A DNA stretch of 64,000 bases, taken from the NCBI GenBank assembly GCA_049290495.1, contig JBATNV010000318.1, forward strand, positions 1 through 64,000. The letters are read 5' to 3'. Position numbers and translations under genes: made by a program. The stretch is from SHZI01 sp049290495 (lineage in GTDB: Bacteria > Pseudomonadota > Gammaproteobacteria > Steroidobacterales > GCA-2729495). Positions 30,247 to 39,820 of the stretch are shown one piece after another. The notes beneath the pieces were generated by a model. That model had not been told where the DNA came from and made no database searches. It saw nothing but the letters and a program-made list of their open reading frames with translations. Position 1 is the first letter of the stretch, and every line of letters begins with the position of its first letter.

Positions 30247-32886
30247 CTAGTTCAGGGGCGCCTGAAACGGATCGTTGTAGTACTGCGCACCGATATCCAC
30301 CCACTCGGAAATCAGGCGCAGTTCTGCCGGCGACAGGCGGCCTGCGTGCGTACCCCCGGCTGCAAAGCGGCTGAAAAAGCGCGTCGAGTTACGCGCTCCG
30401 GCAGTCGACAGCGACGCACTGACCGATACAGGACTGAAGACCGGATCGCCGGTTACCGGATCGACGCCGGTCTGCACCAGGCGGTCGGCAAGCGCGCCTT
30501 CGACGAGTTCCTGCTCATTATCCGTGGAGAGCAACTCGCGGTAGGCCTTGAAATGATCGCCGTTGATATCAGAGGCACCGTCTGACAGATCGAGCTGGCC
30601 GGCCGGCAGCTGCACGGTACCCAGCACGCTGACAGGCGCATGGCAGCTCGTACAGGTGTCATCGCTGAGTACCGTAACGCCGTCACCGGCCAGCGTCTGG
30701 CGGGGTTTGCTCCACAGCGGGTGTATGTGTGCCTCGTAGTTGATCGTGATCCGGCAGTGCGGCGCCCAGCTGTCGAGGCAGTCAGCGCTGGTCGGTATCG
30801 GCGTGCTGAGATCTGTATAACGCCAGGCAAAGCTCGAATCTGCAGGCCGGCCAGCCGCAACGGGATCGGTCCAGATATCGTCGTAGACGACATCCTCGTC
30901 CAGAGCGATCAGCTGACAGTCGGTTGCGCAGCTGATGCGCTTCTTGACCTGCGCCATGGTCTCGCCGAAATCCGCAAAGAACGCAGTGTTGGTGTTCGGG
31001 AACGGCTGACCGTCAGCCGTAGCACCGCTCCATGCGCTCGTGAAAGCAGCCTGCCGCCCGTGCGACACCTGGTTCTGTGTCGAGTGGCAGCCGTTGCAGG
31101 CCAGCACCTCACCGGGACGCAGCTGCAGCCAGTTCTGATGGCGCGCAGTGATGCGTCGCCCGTCTGCATCCAGTACCGACAGCGCGATCGGCACGTTGGC
31201 AGGCACCCGCACCACGACCGAACCATCCGGCTCGACTGGCGCATAACCGAGAATCTCGCGCATGCCCTGCCCCGCGCTGACACCAAACGCGCTGTTGTCG
31301 AAGTCACGCACATCCCGGTCTGGCAAGGCCACAGCTTTTTCGATGCGCAGAAAGCGCGCCTGACGCTGGGCGGCTGTGGTCTGCGCCGGATCGGCCACTG
31401 CGCTGATGTTTAGCGAAGCCCTGCCATCAAAGTCATAGACACTGCGGATATCGATCAGGCCCTGCTCATTCATCACGAGTTCCGGATCGAGCTGACCGGT
31501 CGAGGCCTGGTCAAAGATTACCGGCGGCAGCGTTCGCGGCTGTGCCGCCACGAGGTCGCTGACCAGTACATTCTCGGTAGGCGAGAACACCGGCAACTGC
31601 GTTCCGGCCACCGGATCGAAGATCCACACGCCATAGAGCGGAAAAGCCGGCCGCGCGTCGGGCGCTGCCAGTGCTGCCGCCGTGCAAGGCACGATCTTGT
31701 CATCGACGTCCAGCAAGCGGCAGGGGCTCCAGACCGTGAACATCCGGCCGGTACCATCCCAGAGCGGGAACGCAGCGCCGAATGTGCCACCGGGTGAGAT
31801 GCCATCATCGGTGCGCACATCATTGACCACAGTGCGAACCTGCGCCGGTCCGACCAGACCGGCATTGGCGGCGGTCGGCTGCAGGTTTTCTACAAAGTGC
31901 TCGGCATCGATGCTGACCAGGTCGCCACCACCGTCATCCACCTCAAAGGGCCGGATCACGCTAAGGATGCGTCCGTCCGGCAGCTCGCGTGGTTGCGAGA
32001 ACTGGATGGTTGCACCATCGGTACCGGTATCGTGACTGCGCGAGCCGTAGTAGAGCTCAAGACCCGTTCCATCCGGGTTCATCCGGTAAAGGTTCATCTC
32101 GCTGTTGCCGGCCGCGTTGTCCCAGCGACTGAACAGAATCTGTCCGTTGGCCAGCACCGAGGCATCAAGGTCGTGGCTCTGGTTGAAAGAAATCTGGTGT
32201 ATGTCGCTGCCATCGGCATTCATGACATGCAGCACAAATGCCGGCTCATTGCGGTCCTCATCCTGCGCATCGAACTGTTGCTTGCCTTCGTCGATCAGCA
32301 CGGCCTTTGATTGCCGCTGCCGGGTCGAAGAAAAGACGATGCGGCCATCCGGCAGATACGCCGGCGCGATGTCCTGCCCGGTTTCGGCATTCAGATCGGA
32401 GCTGATCACCCGGCGCAAGGTGTCACCCGCGAAGTTGTACTCCCAGATGTTCCAGGTGGGCTGGTCTTCTTCGTCGGCACCGGCCACGAATGGACCGCGC
32501 ATCGCGAAAATGAGCGTGGCACCGTCCCAGGACACTTCCGGATCGCGGATATCGTAGAGACCGCTGGCCTGCGTTATGCGTTCAGTAATGTTGCGCTCAA
32601 CGGCGGTAACTGCCGCGCGCTCGCGCACATAGAGATCGGCGCCGATATCGAAGCGGCGCAGTTCGCGCAGATCAGAAGCCTGCAATGCGCCCTGCGCATC
32701 AACCGGCAGCGGCCGCTTGACGTACGCGATCGGCACATCGACCACGACCGGATCCGGGTTCTGCTCGCCACCGACGCCACCGCCGCCGCAGGCAGAGAGC
32801 CCGAAGGCGACTGCAGTCCACAGCAATAGACTGCAGACGGAAATTCTCCGCCCGCGTAATTGAATATTTCGCGTCACTAAAACCAT
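30247..32886 (-). CDS. heme-binding lipoprotein, HZS-alpha-like with beta-propeller
   Basis: The 879-residue protein has a lipobox (FGLSACGGGG), TolB/WD40-like propeller repeats (DIRDPEVSWDGATLIFAM, DGRIVFSSTRQ, NPDGTGLELYYGS), and two CXXCH heme motifs: CNGCH near residue 596 and CTSCH near 744. The layout resembles the family named after the hydrazine synthase alpha-subunit middle domain, which is widespread outside anammox. I take the start at 32886 (AGGG 7 bases upstream). Likely a periplasmic or surface redox protein. It is divergent from the three-gene cytochrome-containing operon. Confidence 0.65.
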   Translation of the reverse strand: MVLVTRNIQLRGRRISVCSLLLWTAVAFGLSACGGGGVGGEQNPDPVVVDVPIAYVKRPLPVDAQGALQASDLRELRRFDIGADLYVRERAAVTAVERNITERITQASGLYDIRDPEVSWDGATLIFAMRGPFVAGADEEDQPTWNIWEYNFAGDTLRRVISSDLNAETGQDIAPAYLPDGRIVFSSTRQRQSKAVLIDEGKQQFDAQDEDRNEPAFVLHVMNADGSDIHQISFNQSHDLDASVLANGQILFSRWDNAAGNSEMNLYRMNPDGTGLELYYGSRSHDTGTDGATIQFSQPRELPDGRILSVIRPFEVDDGGGDLVSIDAEHFVENLQPTAANAGLVGPAQVRTVVNDVRTDDGISPGGTFGAAFPLWDGTGRMFTVWSPCRLLDVDDKIVPCTAAALAAPDARPAFPLYGVWIFDPVAGTQLPVFSPTENVLVSDLVAAQPRTLPPVIFDQASTGQLDPELVMNEQGLIDIRSVYDFDGRASLNISAVADPAQTTAAQRQARFLRIEKAVALPDRDVRDFDNSAFGVSAGQGMREILGYAPVEPDGSVVVRVPANVPIALSVLDADGRRITARHQNWLQLRPGEVLACNGCHSTQNQVSHGRQAAFTSAWSGATADGQPFPNTNTAFFADFGETMAQVKKRISCATDCQLIALDEDVVYDDIWTDPVAAGRPADSSFAWRYTDLSTPIPTSADCLDSWAPHCRITINYEAHIHPLWSKPRQTLAGDGVTVLSDDTCTSCHAPVSVLGTVQLPAGQLDLSDGASDINGDHFKAYRELLSTDNEQELVEGALADRLVQTGVDPVTGDPVFSPVSVSASLSTAGARNSTRFFSRFAAGGTHAGRLSPAELRLISEWVDIGAQYYNDPFQAPLN

Positions 32887-33078
32887 CACCATCCCTGTCA
32901 CAGCCTGCCCAAGACTGTGTGTGCATCTGACCTGATGCGCGGCGCCCAATCGCCTGCCAGCTAACCTAATGCATAGCGATTTGAACGAACTGTTAAGGCG
33001 GTCACAGAACCCCGGGCCGCTGATAACGATAAATGCTCAACGGCGTGCAATGCGCCGCGTTACCGGGATGGGCACAAG
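32887..33078. promoter_or_regulatory. divergent promoter region of heme-protein cluster
   Basis: This 192-bp region separates the HZS-alpha-like gene and the three-gene operon. It is AT-richer around 32958-33000. I see no convincing operator, only scattered TGTCACAG/TGTG-like half sites. Confidence 0.3.
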
Positions 33079-34281
33079 GTGATTGTTACGCAACGAGGAC
33101 GGCACAGAGCCGTCACTTCGAAGCTTGGGTCTGTGCGGCTGTTAAGGCAGTTGACTGCAATTGCGGCACTGACACTACTCAGCCAGACGGGCATCGCGGG
33201 GCCACGCGAGCAGGCCTGGCGCATGCACGAAAGACTCACGGGCATACCGCCTGATTCCATCGTACTTGAAAACATGCGCGCTGATATCGCCGGTGGCAAT
33301 GCGGTCGCGGCCGCACAGATCGCCATGGAAAACAGTGCCTTTTACAACGTAACGCTGAAGAACTTTGTTGCGCCGTGGACCAATGAGGAGCAGAGCGTTT
33401 TCGTACCGCTGAACGACTACACCGCCACCGTGATCGGCATGGTGCGCGACGATGTGCCCTTCAACACGCTGCTCTCGGCAAATCTCGTTTACATCGGCTC
33501 AGGGTCGGGCATTCCTGCCTATTCGCCATCGAATAATGACCATTACCAGGCACTTGAAGACCAGAACGTTGATCTGAAACAGCGCCTGGTCGCCAGTACG
33601 CAGACGGCCGTGAGCGGCATGCCATCAAGCGCCACTGCCGGCGTCCTGACCACGCGCGCCGCTGCCGCCGCCTTCTTTGAAGCCGGCACCAACCGCGCCA
33701 TGTTCCGCTTCACGATGATCAATCACATGTGCCGCGACATGGAGCAGGTACTCGACACCAGCGGCATCCCCGACCGGATCCGCCAGGACGTGTCACGCAG
33801 CCCCGGCGGCGACAGCCGGATCTTTCTTAACAACTGCATCGGCTGCCACATTGGCATGGATCCGATGACCCAGGCCTTCGCTTACTACAACTTCGACGCA
33901 GCACAGGGCCGGCTGGTCTATACGGACGGACAGGTGCAGGCGAAGTACTTCAACAACGACACGACCTTCCAGTACGGCTACCGGACGCCGAACGACAATT
34001 GGACGAACTACTGGCGCCATGGCCAGAACCGGATACTCGGCTGGGACCCCAGCCGCAGCGGCAGCGGTGCAGGCGCGAAGACCATGGGCGAGGAACTCGC
34101 CAACAGCACCGCCTTTGCGCAGTGTCAGGTGGAGAAGGTCTTCCGCAACGTCTGCCTCCGATCGCCGGTGGATGGTGCTGACCGCGCACAGATCGATTCG
34201 ATGGTCGGCGATTTCCGCACGGGTGGCTATCACCTGAAGCAGGTGTTCGCCGAATCCGCCAGCTACTGCATGGGCAATTGA
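33079..34281 (+). CDS. exported CXXCH protein (DUF1585-like)
   Basis: The 400-residue protein starts with GTG at 33079. It has a signal peptide (LRQLTAIAALTLLSQTGIAG), one heme c motif CIGCH near residue 253, and a C-terminal MGEELANSTAFAQCQVEKVFRNVCLRSP like the cytochrome-associated DUF1585 of planctomycete-type cytochromes. It is followed by the LamG/diheme gene with a short overlap region, so it starts an operon of three. Confidence 0.7.
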   Translation: MIVTQRGRHRAVTSKLGSVRLLRQLTAIAALTLLSQTGIAGPREQAWRMHERLTGIPPDSIVLENMRADIAGGNAVAAAQIAMENSAFYNVTLKNFVAPWTNEEQSVFVPLNDYTATVIGMVRDDVPFNTLLSANLVYIGSGSGIPAYSPSNNDHYQALEDQNVDLKQRLVASTQTAVSGMPSSATAGVLTTRAAAAAFFEAGTNRAMFRFTMINHMCRDMEQVLDTSGIPDRIRQDVSRSPGGDSRIFLNNCIGCHIGMDPMTQAFAYYNFDAAQGRLVYTDGQVQAKYFNNDTTFQYGYRTPNDNWTNYWRHGQNRILGWDPSRSGSGAGAKTMGEELANSTAFAQCQVEKVFRNVCLRSPVDGADRAQIDSMVGDFRTGGYHLKQVFAESASYCMGN

Positions 34282-34301
34282 GCGGGGATAACCGGGTGAA
34301 C

Positions 34302-36755
34302 ATGAAACTGATTCTCGCTGCCCTCCTCGCTGCACTGCTGGCCGGTTGCGGCGGCGGTTCGAGCACAACGGCGAAGGCACCGAGTAGCCTGCCGCCACCG
34401 GCCACCTACTCCGGGCCGCCAGCACAGAACGAGGAAATCCTGCATTTCCAGAACTCGCTGTGGGTAAACGTCCGCAATGGCGGCGTGGCCCGCTGCGCCG
34501 GCTGCCACGGCGCCACGCAAGACCCGACCTTTGCCCGCGATGACGACGTCAATCTCGCCTGGCAAGCCGCTGATCCGCTCATCAACCGCAACGATCCGGC
34601 CAACTCGCCGATCGTGCAGAAGATGGCCGGCGGCCATAACTGCTGGCTGGGAACCAATCAGGCTGCGGTGCAGGCCTGCGCCACGACCATGCAGGCCTGG
34701 GTAGAAGCCTGGCTGGATGGCAGCGGCACCGGTGGCACGCGACAGATACAACTGGTCGCGCCGCCCGATCATGAGGTCGGCCAGAGCCGCAATTTTCCGG
34801 TCGACTCGGCTGGCTACGCCGCCAATGTCTGGCCACTGGTGCGCCAGTACTGCGCTGGCTGCCATAACTCTTCGGCAGCCACCCGCCAGTCACCCTACTT
34901 CGCTGATGACGACGTGCAGAGCGCCTATCTCGCCGTAAAGACCAAGATCGATCTCGATGATCCGGACCAGTCGCGGCTGGTACTGCGTCTGCGCGACGAG
35001 TTTCACAACTGCTGGAGCGACTGTGCCGCGAATGCAACGACCATGGAGAACGCGATCCGCGCCTGGGCGCAGCAGATTCCGCTAACCGCAGTTGATCCGC
35101 AACTGGTGATCAGCAAGGCGCTGACCATGTACCAGGGGACCGTCGCCAGCGGCGGCAGCCGCAATGAAGCCAGCCAGATCGCGCTGTGGGAATTCAAGGA
35201 AGCCAGCGGCAGTACGGCATACGACACCAGTGGCGTACAGCCGGCGATCAATCTCAGTTTGTCCGGCGACATCCAGTGGGTCGGCGGCTGGGGCATCGAT
35301 ATCCGCAGCGGCAAGGCACAGGGTTCGACGACCGCCAGCCGCAAGCTCCGCGACATGATCACCGCGACCGGGCAATACAGCGTTGAAGCCTGGGTAGCAC
35401 CTGCCAACGTCAACCAGGAAGACACGCGGATCATCAGCTACTCCGCAGGTCCGACGCTGCGCAACTTCACGCTCGGGCAGACGCTCTACAGTTACGACTT
35501 CTACCATCGCAGCAGCAGCACCGATGCAAACGGTGGACCGGCACTGAATACCGCAGCTGCGGATGAAGATGCGCAGGCGACCCTGCAGCACGTGGTACTG
35601 ACCTTCGATCCGGTCAACGGGCGACACGTGTATGTGAACGGCGTGGATACGCAGGACGCAGACCCGGTTGCCGGCGGCACGCTCGGCGACTGGGACAACA
35701 CCTTCGCCCTGGTACTCGGTAATGAGCCTTCGGGTGACAGGCAGTGGCGCGGCGTGCTGCGTCTCGCAGCGATTCACAACCGTGCGCTCACCGCCACGCA
35801 AGTGCAGGAGAACTTCGATGCCGGCGTGGGCGAGCGTTTTTACCTGCTCTTCAATGTCAGCGCACAGGTCGGCGCGCCCGACAGCTACATCATGTTCGAA
35901 GTCAGCCAGTTCGACAGCTACAGCTACCTTTTCTACCGGCCCACCTTTATCAACCTCAATCCGGACTGGCAGCCATCCGGCAACATTCCCGTTCGCGGTC
36001 TGCTCATCGGCGCCAACGGTACCGAAGTGCCAGTCAGCCAGGCGTGGGGAAACCTGAACGAGGTCGTCAGCACCGACAAGGGCTACTCACCTGAAACCGG
36101 CCAGGTCCTGTCCAGCCTCGGTACGGTAGTGCCGCTGGAGAAAGGGCCGGATGCGGATGAGTTCTTCCTGAGCTTTGCCGTACTCGGCGGCAGCACCAAT
36201 GTGCGTGTCGAACCGGCCCCGCTCACGCCACCACCACCGGCAGATGGTGAGCCGCAACCCGACATCGGCGTAAAAACCTTTGACGAGATCAACGCCACCA
36301 TGGCGACGATCACCGGCGTCGCAGCGACCACGCCGGCCGTCAAGGCGACCTTTGCGCTCGTTCGCCAGCAATTGCCGTCGATCGACGACGTGTCGGCAGT
36401 GCTCGCCTCGCACCAGGTGGGCATCGCCCAGCTGGCTATCGAGTACTGCAACGCGCTGGTCAATGACACAGGTCTGCGCAGCTCGGTATTCCCCGGCTTC
36501 AACTTCAGTGCGCCGGCCAACCAGGCTTTCGACACATCCGGCGAACGCGATCTGATCTTCGGCCCGCTGTTGCGCCGCTCGATGGGCACCGGGCTACTCA
36601 GCCAGCCGGACGAAGCGAACGTGCGCCTGGAACTCGACAACCTGGCCACCACACTCACCAGTTGCGGCGGCAGCTGCGCTGCCGACCGTACCGCTACCGT
36701 GGTCAAGTCAGCCTGTGCTGCAACCATCGGCAGTGCCGCAACCCTGGTGCAGTAG
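34302..36755 (+). CDS. diheme lipoprotein with LamG domain
   Basis: The 817-residue protein has a lipobox (LLAGCGGGS), two CXXCH motifs (CAGCH near residues 65 and 184), a LamG/concanavalin-like domain (about 290-505; WEFKEASGSTAYDTSG, ALNTAAADEDAQATLQHVVLTFD, ALVLGNEPSG) and a C-terminal helical part. Such heme-LamG lipoproteins bind polysaccharide or protein at the surface. I start at 34302; the ATG at 34278 lacks a ribosome site. Confidence 0.75.
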   Translation: MKLILAALLAALLAGCGGGSSTTAKAPSSLPPPATYSGPPAQNEEILHFQNSLWVNVRNGGVARCAGCHGATQDPTFARDDDVNLAWQAADPLINRNDPANSPIVQKMAGGHNCWLGTNQAAVQACATTMQAWVEAWLDGSGTGGTRQIQLVAPPDHEVGQSRNFPVDSAGYAANVWPLVRQYCAGCHNSSAATRQSPYFADDDVQSAYLAVKTKIDLDDPDQSRLVLRLRDEFHNCWSDCAANATTMENAIRAWAQQIPLTAVDPQLVISKALTMYQGTVASGGSRNEASQIALWEFKEASGSTAYDTSGVQPAINLSLSGDIQWVGGWGIDIRSGKAQGSTTASRKLRDMITATGQYSVEAWVAPANVNQEDTRIISYSAGPTLRNFTLGQTLYSYDFYHRSSSTDANGGPALNTAAADEDAQATLQHVVLTFDPVNGRHVYVNGVDTQDADPVAGGTLGDWDNTFALVLGNEPSGDRQWRGVLRLAAIHNRALTATQVQENFDAGVGERFYLLFNVSAQVGAPDSYIMFEVSQFDSYSYLFYRPTFINLNPDWQPSGNIPVRGLLIGANGTEVPVSQAWGNLNEVVSTDKGYSPETGQVLSSLGTVVPLEKGPDADEFFLSFAVLGGSTNVRVEPAPLTPPPPADGEPQPDIGVKTFDEINATMATITGVAATTPAVKATFALVRQQLPSIDDVSAVLASHQVGIAQLAIEYCNALVNDTGLRSSVFPGFNFSAPANQAFDTSGERDLIFGPLLRRSMGTGLLSQPDEANVRLELDNLATTLTSCGGSCAADRTATVVKSACAATIGSAATLVQ

Positions 36756-36790
36756 TCGCACCGAAGCAGAGCCGACCGAGGCAAAGAAAT

Positions 36791-38407
36791 ATGTCACGCA
36801 GAAGCAGGAATTACTTCGAACCCCAGCGCCATCCGGAGCACCCGCGGCCCATCACGCGGCGCCAGCTGATATCGCAGGGCTTCATGGCGGGCACGGCGAC
36901 GGTACTTGGCGGCGGCATACTGAGCCTGTTTGCCAATCCACGCGCTGCCTATGCAGCCCTGGCACCGGACCTGGAAGCACTCAAGGCCTCCTGCGGTATA
37001 GCAGTGCAGGGTGCCGGAAAGATTCCTTTCATCTGCTTCGACCTGGCCGGCGGCGCTAGTATGGCTGGCTCGAATGTGCTGGTCGGTGGTGCGGGCGGAC
37101 AGCTCGACTTTCTCTCCAGCGCCGGCTACAGCAAGCTCGGCCTGCCCGGCGACATGATTCCGCCGGTGATCAGCGCAGTCACGCAGCAGGACCATGTTGA
37201 CGACAGCATGGGCCTCGCCTTCCACAGCGACAGTGCCTTTCTGCGTGGCATGCAGGGCAGCATGAGCGCCGGCACTGCGGCAAACATCAACGGTGCAGTG
37301 ATTCCCGCGCGTTCTGAAAACGACACCGGCAACAATCCACATAACCCGCTGTACGGCATCGCGCGCGCCGGTGCGGACGGTTCGCTGCTGAAGCTGGTCG
37401 GTTCACGCAACAGTGATTCCGGCGGCAACTCGGTATCGCCCATGGCCATGGTCAACGCCGCCGATCGCCCGACCAAGATCGACCGGCCCAGCGACGTCAC
37501 CGGTCTCGTCGATACCGGACAGCTCGTCGGTCTGCTCGGCCAGGCCGATGCGGTAGCGGTACTCGAGTCGATCCAGCGCATCAGTGCGATGAAACTGCAG
37601 CGGGTCAGTACCGGACTCAGCATGCCTGATCCACTTAACCCGGCAGTCACGCGCGATGAAGTCATCAAGGACCTGGTGAGTTGCGGCTATGTGAAATCAG
37701 CCGATATCGCCGACCGCTTCGGTAATCCTGCCAGCCTCAATCCCTCCATCGATCCCTTTATCGTCGGCGGCAGCGGCATCTTCACGCAGAGCGAATACGA
37801 CAGCGACGATGAATTCAGAAAGACGGCCGCGGTGATGAAGCTGGTGGTCAATGGCTTTGCCGGTGCCGGCTGCGTCACGATGGGCGGCTATGACTATCAC
37901 GGCGGCCGCCGTGCCGAAGGCGAAGTGAAGGACTTTCGCGCCGGTCGCTGCATGGGTGCCTGCCTGGAATACGCAGCACGCATCGGTATGCCACTGATGC
38001 TCTACGTGTACAGCGATGGTTCACTCTCAAGCAACGGCAGCATCGACAATACAGTGAATGGCCGCGGCAAGGGCGAGTGGACCAGCGACAACCAGACTAC
38101 GGCCGCATCATTCTTCCTGGTCTACAACCCCGGTGGCCGCGCGACGCTACTCGGCAGCACGCCGGAGCAGCAGGCGAGACACCAGCAAATCGGCTACTTC
38201 CGCAGCGACGCTTCGGTGGAAACCGCAGCGACGCCGGCCGCGAACAACGTCAATCTGCTGGTCGAAACCGTGCTGCTCAATTACATGGCGCTGCACGGAC
38301 AGCAGGGTAACTTCGCAGGCCTGTTTCCCGGTCACGGTCTCGGCAACAGCAGTCTGCGCGATTCGCTGACCGCCTTTGCGCCAATCGTGAACGGTTCAAT
38401 CCTTTAA
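36791..38407 (+). CDS. Tat-exported DUF1501-like protein
   Basis: The 538-residue protein starts at 36791 and has a twin-arginine signal (ITRRQLISQGFMAGTATVL, R23-R24). It contains FDLAGGASMAGSN, MGGYDYHGGRRAEGEVKD and a C-terminal half like DUF1501 (alkaline-phosphatase-like) proteins that accompany cytochromes and DUF1585 proteins. Gene order (CXXCH, LamG diheme, Tat DUF1501) recalls planctomycete-type cassettes, but the sequence is diverged. The function is unknown. Confidence 0.7.
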   Translation: MSRRSRNYFEPQRHPEHPRPITRRQLISQGFMAGTATVLGGGILSLFANPRAAYAALAPDLEALKASCGIAVQGAGKIPFICFDLAGGASMAGSNVLVGGAGGQLDFLSSAGYSKLGLPGDMIPPVISAVTQQDHVDDSMGLAFHSDSAFLRGMQGSMSAGTAANINGAVIPARSENDTGNNPHNPLYGIARAGADGSLLKLVGSRNSDSGGNSVSPMAMVNAADRPTKIDRPSDVTGLVDTGQLVGLLGQADAVAVLESIQRISAMKLQRVSTGLSMPDPLNPAVTRDEVIKDLVSCGYVKSADIADRFGNPASLNPSIDPFIVGGSGIFTQSEYDSDDEFRKTAAVMKLVVNGFAGAGCVTMGGYDYHGGRRAEGEVKDFRAGRCMGACLEYAARIGMPLMLYVYSDGSLSSNGSIDNTVNGRGKGEWTSDNQTTAASFFLVYNPGGRATLLGSTPEQQARHQQIGYFRSDASVETAATPAANNVNLLVETVLLNYMALHGQQGNFAGLFPGHGLGNSSLRDSLTAFAPIVNGSIL

Positions 38408-38434
38408 GGGCGTTTCCGATGCCATAATCGCTGC

Positions 38435-39808
38435 ATGTCAGCTCCCGCACTCGCAGCTCATCTCGCCTGTCCCCGCTGCGAGCAGTCACTCCGGCAATAC
38501 CCGGACCGCAGCTGGGGCTGCGGTGCCTGTGGCCTCAACTTTCCCTCGCTGCTCGATGTGCCCTGCCTGTTTGCCGAGCCTGCGGCCACCTTGGCCGAAT
38601 GGCGCGGGCGACTGCAGTTCACCCTCGAAAAGCTGGGCCATGAGGCCGTTGAGCTGCAGACCGAACTGCAAAACCCTCGACTGCGTCCACTGACCCGTGA
38701 TCGCTTGAGCCTGCTCAACCGCGCAACTCTCGATCAGCTGAAACGGCTGCGCGAGCTGCTTTCACCGCTGGCGATCCACCAGGCACAGGCGGCACTCGCG
38801 ACACATCTCGCCTTGCAGACGCGGCTGCCAGGCGACCAGGGGCTGACCACCTACTACCCGAATATTCATCGCGACTGGGCCTGGGGCGAGGCCGAGAACG
38901 AGGCGACGCTTCGGCTGGTTGGCGGCGCACTGCCGGGCCGGGAAACCATCGACAGCCTGCTGGTGCTGGGTTCTGGTGCGGGACGTCTCGCCTACGACCT
39001 GCATCAGGAATACGCGATCGGTGTCACGCTGGCGCTCGATTTTAATCCACTGCTCACACTGCTGGCACGGCGCGCCACCGCTGGTGAAGCCACCGAACTC
39101 TGGGAATTTCCGCTGGCGCCACGCACGCTGGCAGAACACGCCATCCTGCGCGAGCTGGTTGCACCGGAACCGGTACGTGCAGGTTTTCAGCTGCTGCTTG
39201 GCGATGCGCTGCGACCGCCGCTGACTGCCGCGAGCTTCGACGTGATCGTCACGCCATGGGTGGTCGACATCCTGCCGGAAGACTTCCGTGTGCTCGCCGC
39301 GCGAATCAACAGCCTGCTGAAAACCGGCGGTCGCTGGATCTGTTTTGGCTCACTCAGCTTTGGCCAACCGCTGGCCAGCCAGCGCTACAGCCTCGAAGAA
39401 GCACTCGCCATCGTGATGGACAGCGGCTTTGCCGAACCGGATGTGCGCGAGGACGACATTCCTTATATGTGCTCTCCGGCCAGCCGGCATGGTCGACTGG
39501 AGACTGTCGTGACCATCGTCGCCGACAAGGAACGCAGCGTGGCGCTGCCACCCCGTCACCGCGCCCTGCCCGACTGGCTGGTCAACGGCACGCAACCGGT
39601 ACCACTGCTGCCCGCTTTCGAACTGCAGGCCATGACCACCCGCATCTACTCATTCATCATGGGCATGATCGACGGCCGCCGTTCGATCCGTGACATGGCA
39701 AAGCTGCTCGTCGATCAGCGCCTGATGAGCCGCGAAGAAGCCGAGCCCGCGGTACGCAACTTCCTGATCAAGATGCACGAGGATAGCCAGCGCCCGCCCG
39801 GGCTTTGA
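38435..39808 (+). CDS. SAM methyltransferase with zinc ribbon, N2227-like
   Basis: The 457-residue protein begins with a zinc ribbon (CPRC...CGACG, residues 12-33), followed by a SAM-binding fold (DSLLVLGSGAGRLAYDLHQEY, LALDFNPLLTL, LLGDALRPPL, LKTGGRWICFGSL) related to the carnosine N-methyltransferase N2227 family. The C-terminal 70 residues (MGMIDGRRSIRDMAKLLVDQRLM) resemble PqqD-like helices. It is 27 bp after the DUF1501-like gene. The target is unknown. Confidence 0.7.
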   Translation: MSAPALAAHLACPRCEQSLRQYPDRSWGCGACGLNFPSLLDVPCLFAEPAATLAEWRGRLQFTLEKLGHEAVELQTELQNPRLRPLTRDRLSLLNRATLDQLKRLRELLSPLAIHQAQAALATHLALQTRLPGDQGLTTYYPNIHRDWAWGEAENEATLRLVGGALPGRETIDSLLVLGSGAGRLAYDLHQEYAIGVTLALDFNPLLTLLARRATAGEATELWEFPLAPRTLAEHAILRELVAPEPVRAGFQLLLGDALRPPLTAASFDVIVTPWVVDILPEDFRVLAARINSLLKTGGRWICFGSLSFGQPLASQRYSLEEALAIVMDSGFAEPDVREDDIPYMCSPASRHGRLETVVTIVADKERSVALPPRHRALPDWLVNGTQPVPLLPAFELQAMTTRIYSFIMGMIDGRRSIRDMAKLLVDQRLMSREEAEPAVRNFLIKMHEDSQRPPGL

Positions 39809-39820
39809 CTTCACCCGACG

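Noticed and set aside
30247..32886. Evidence for anammox (hydrazine synthase)
   Set aside because: HZS-alpha-like proteins are common outside anammox; no beta/gamma subunit or hydrazine dehydrogenase is present.
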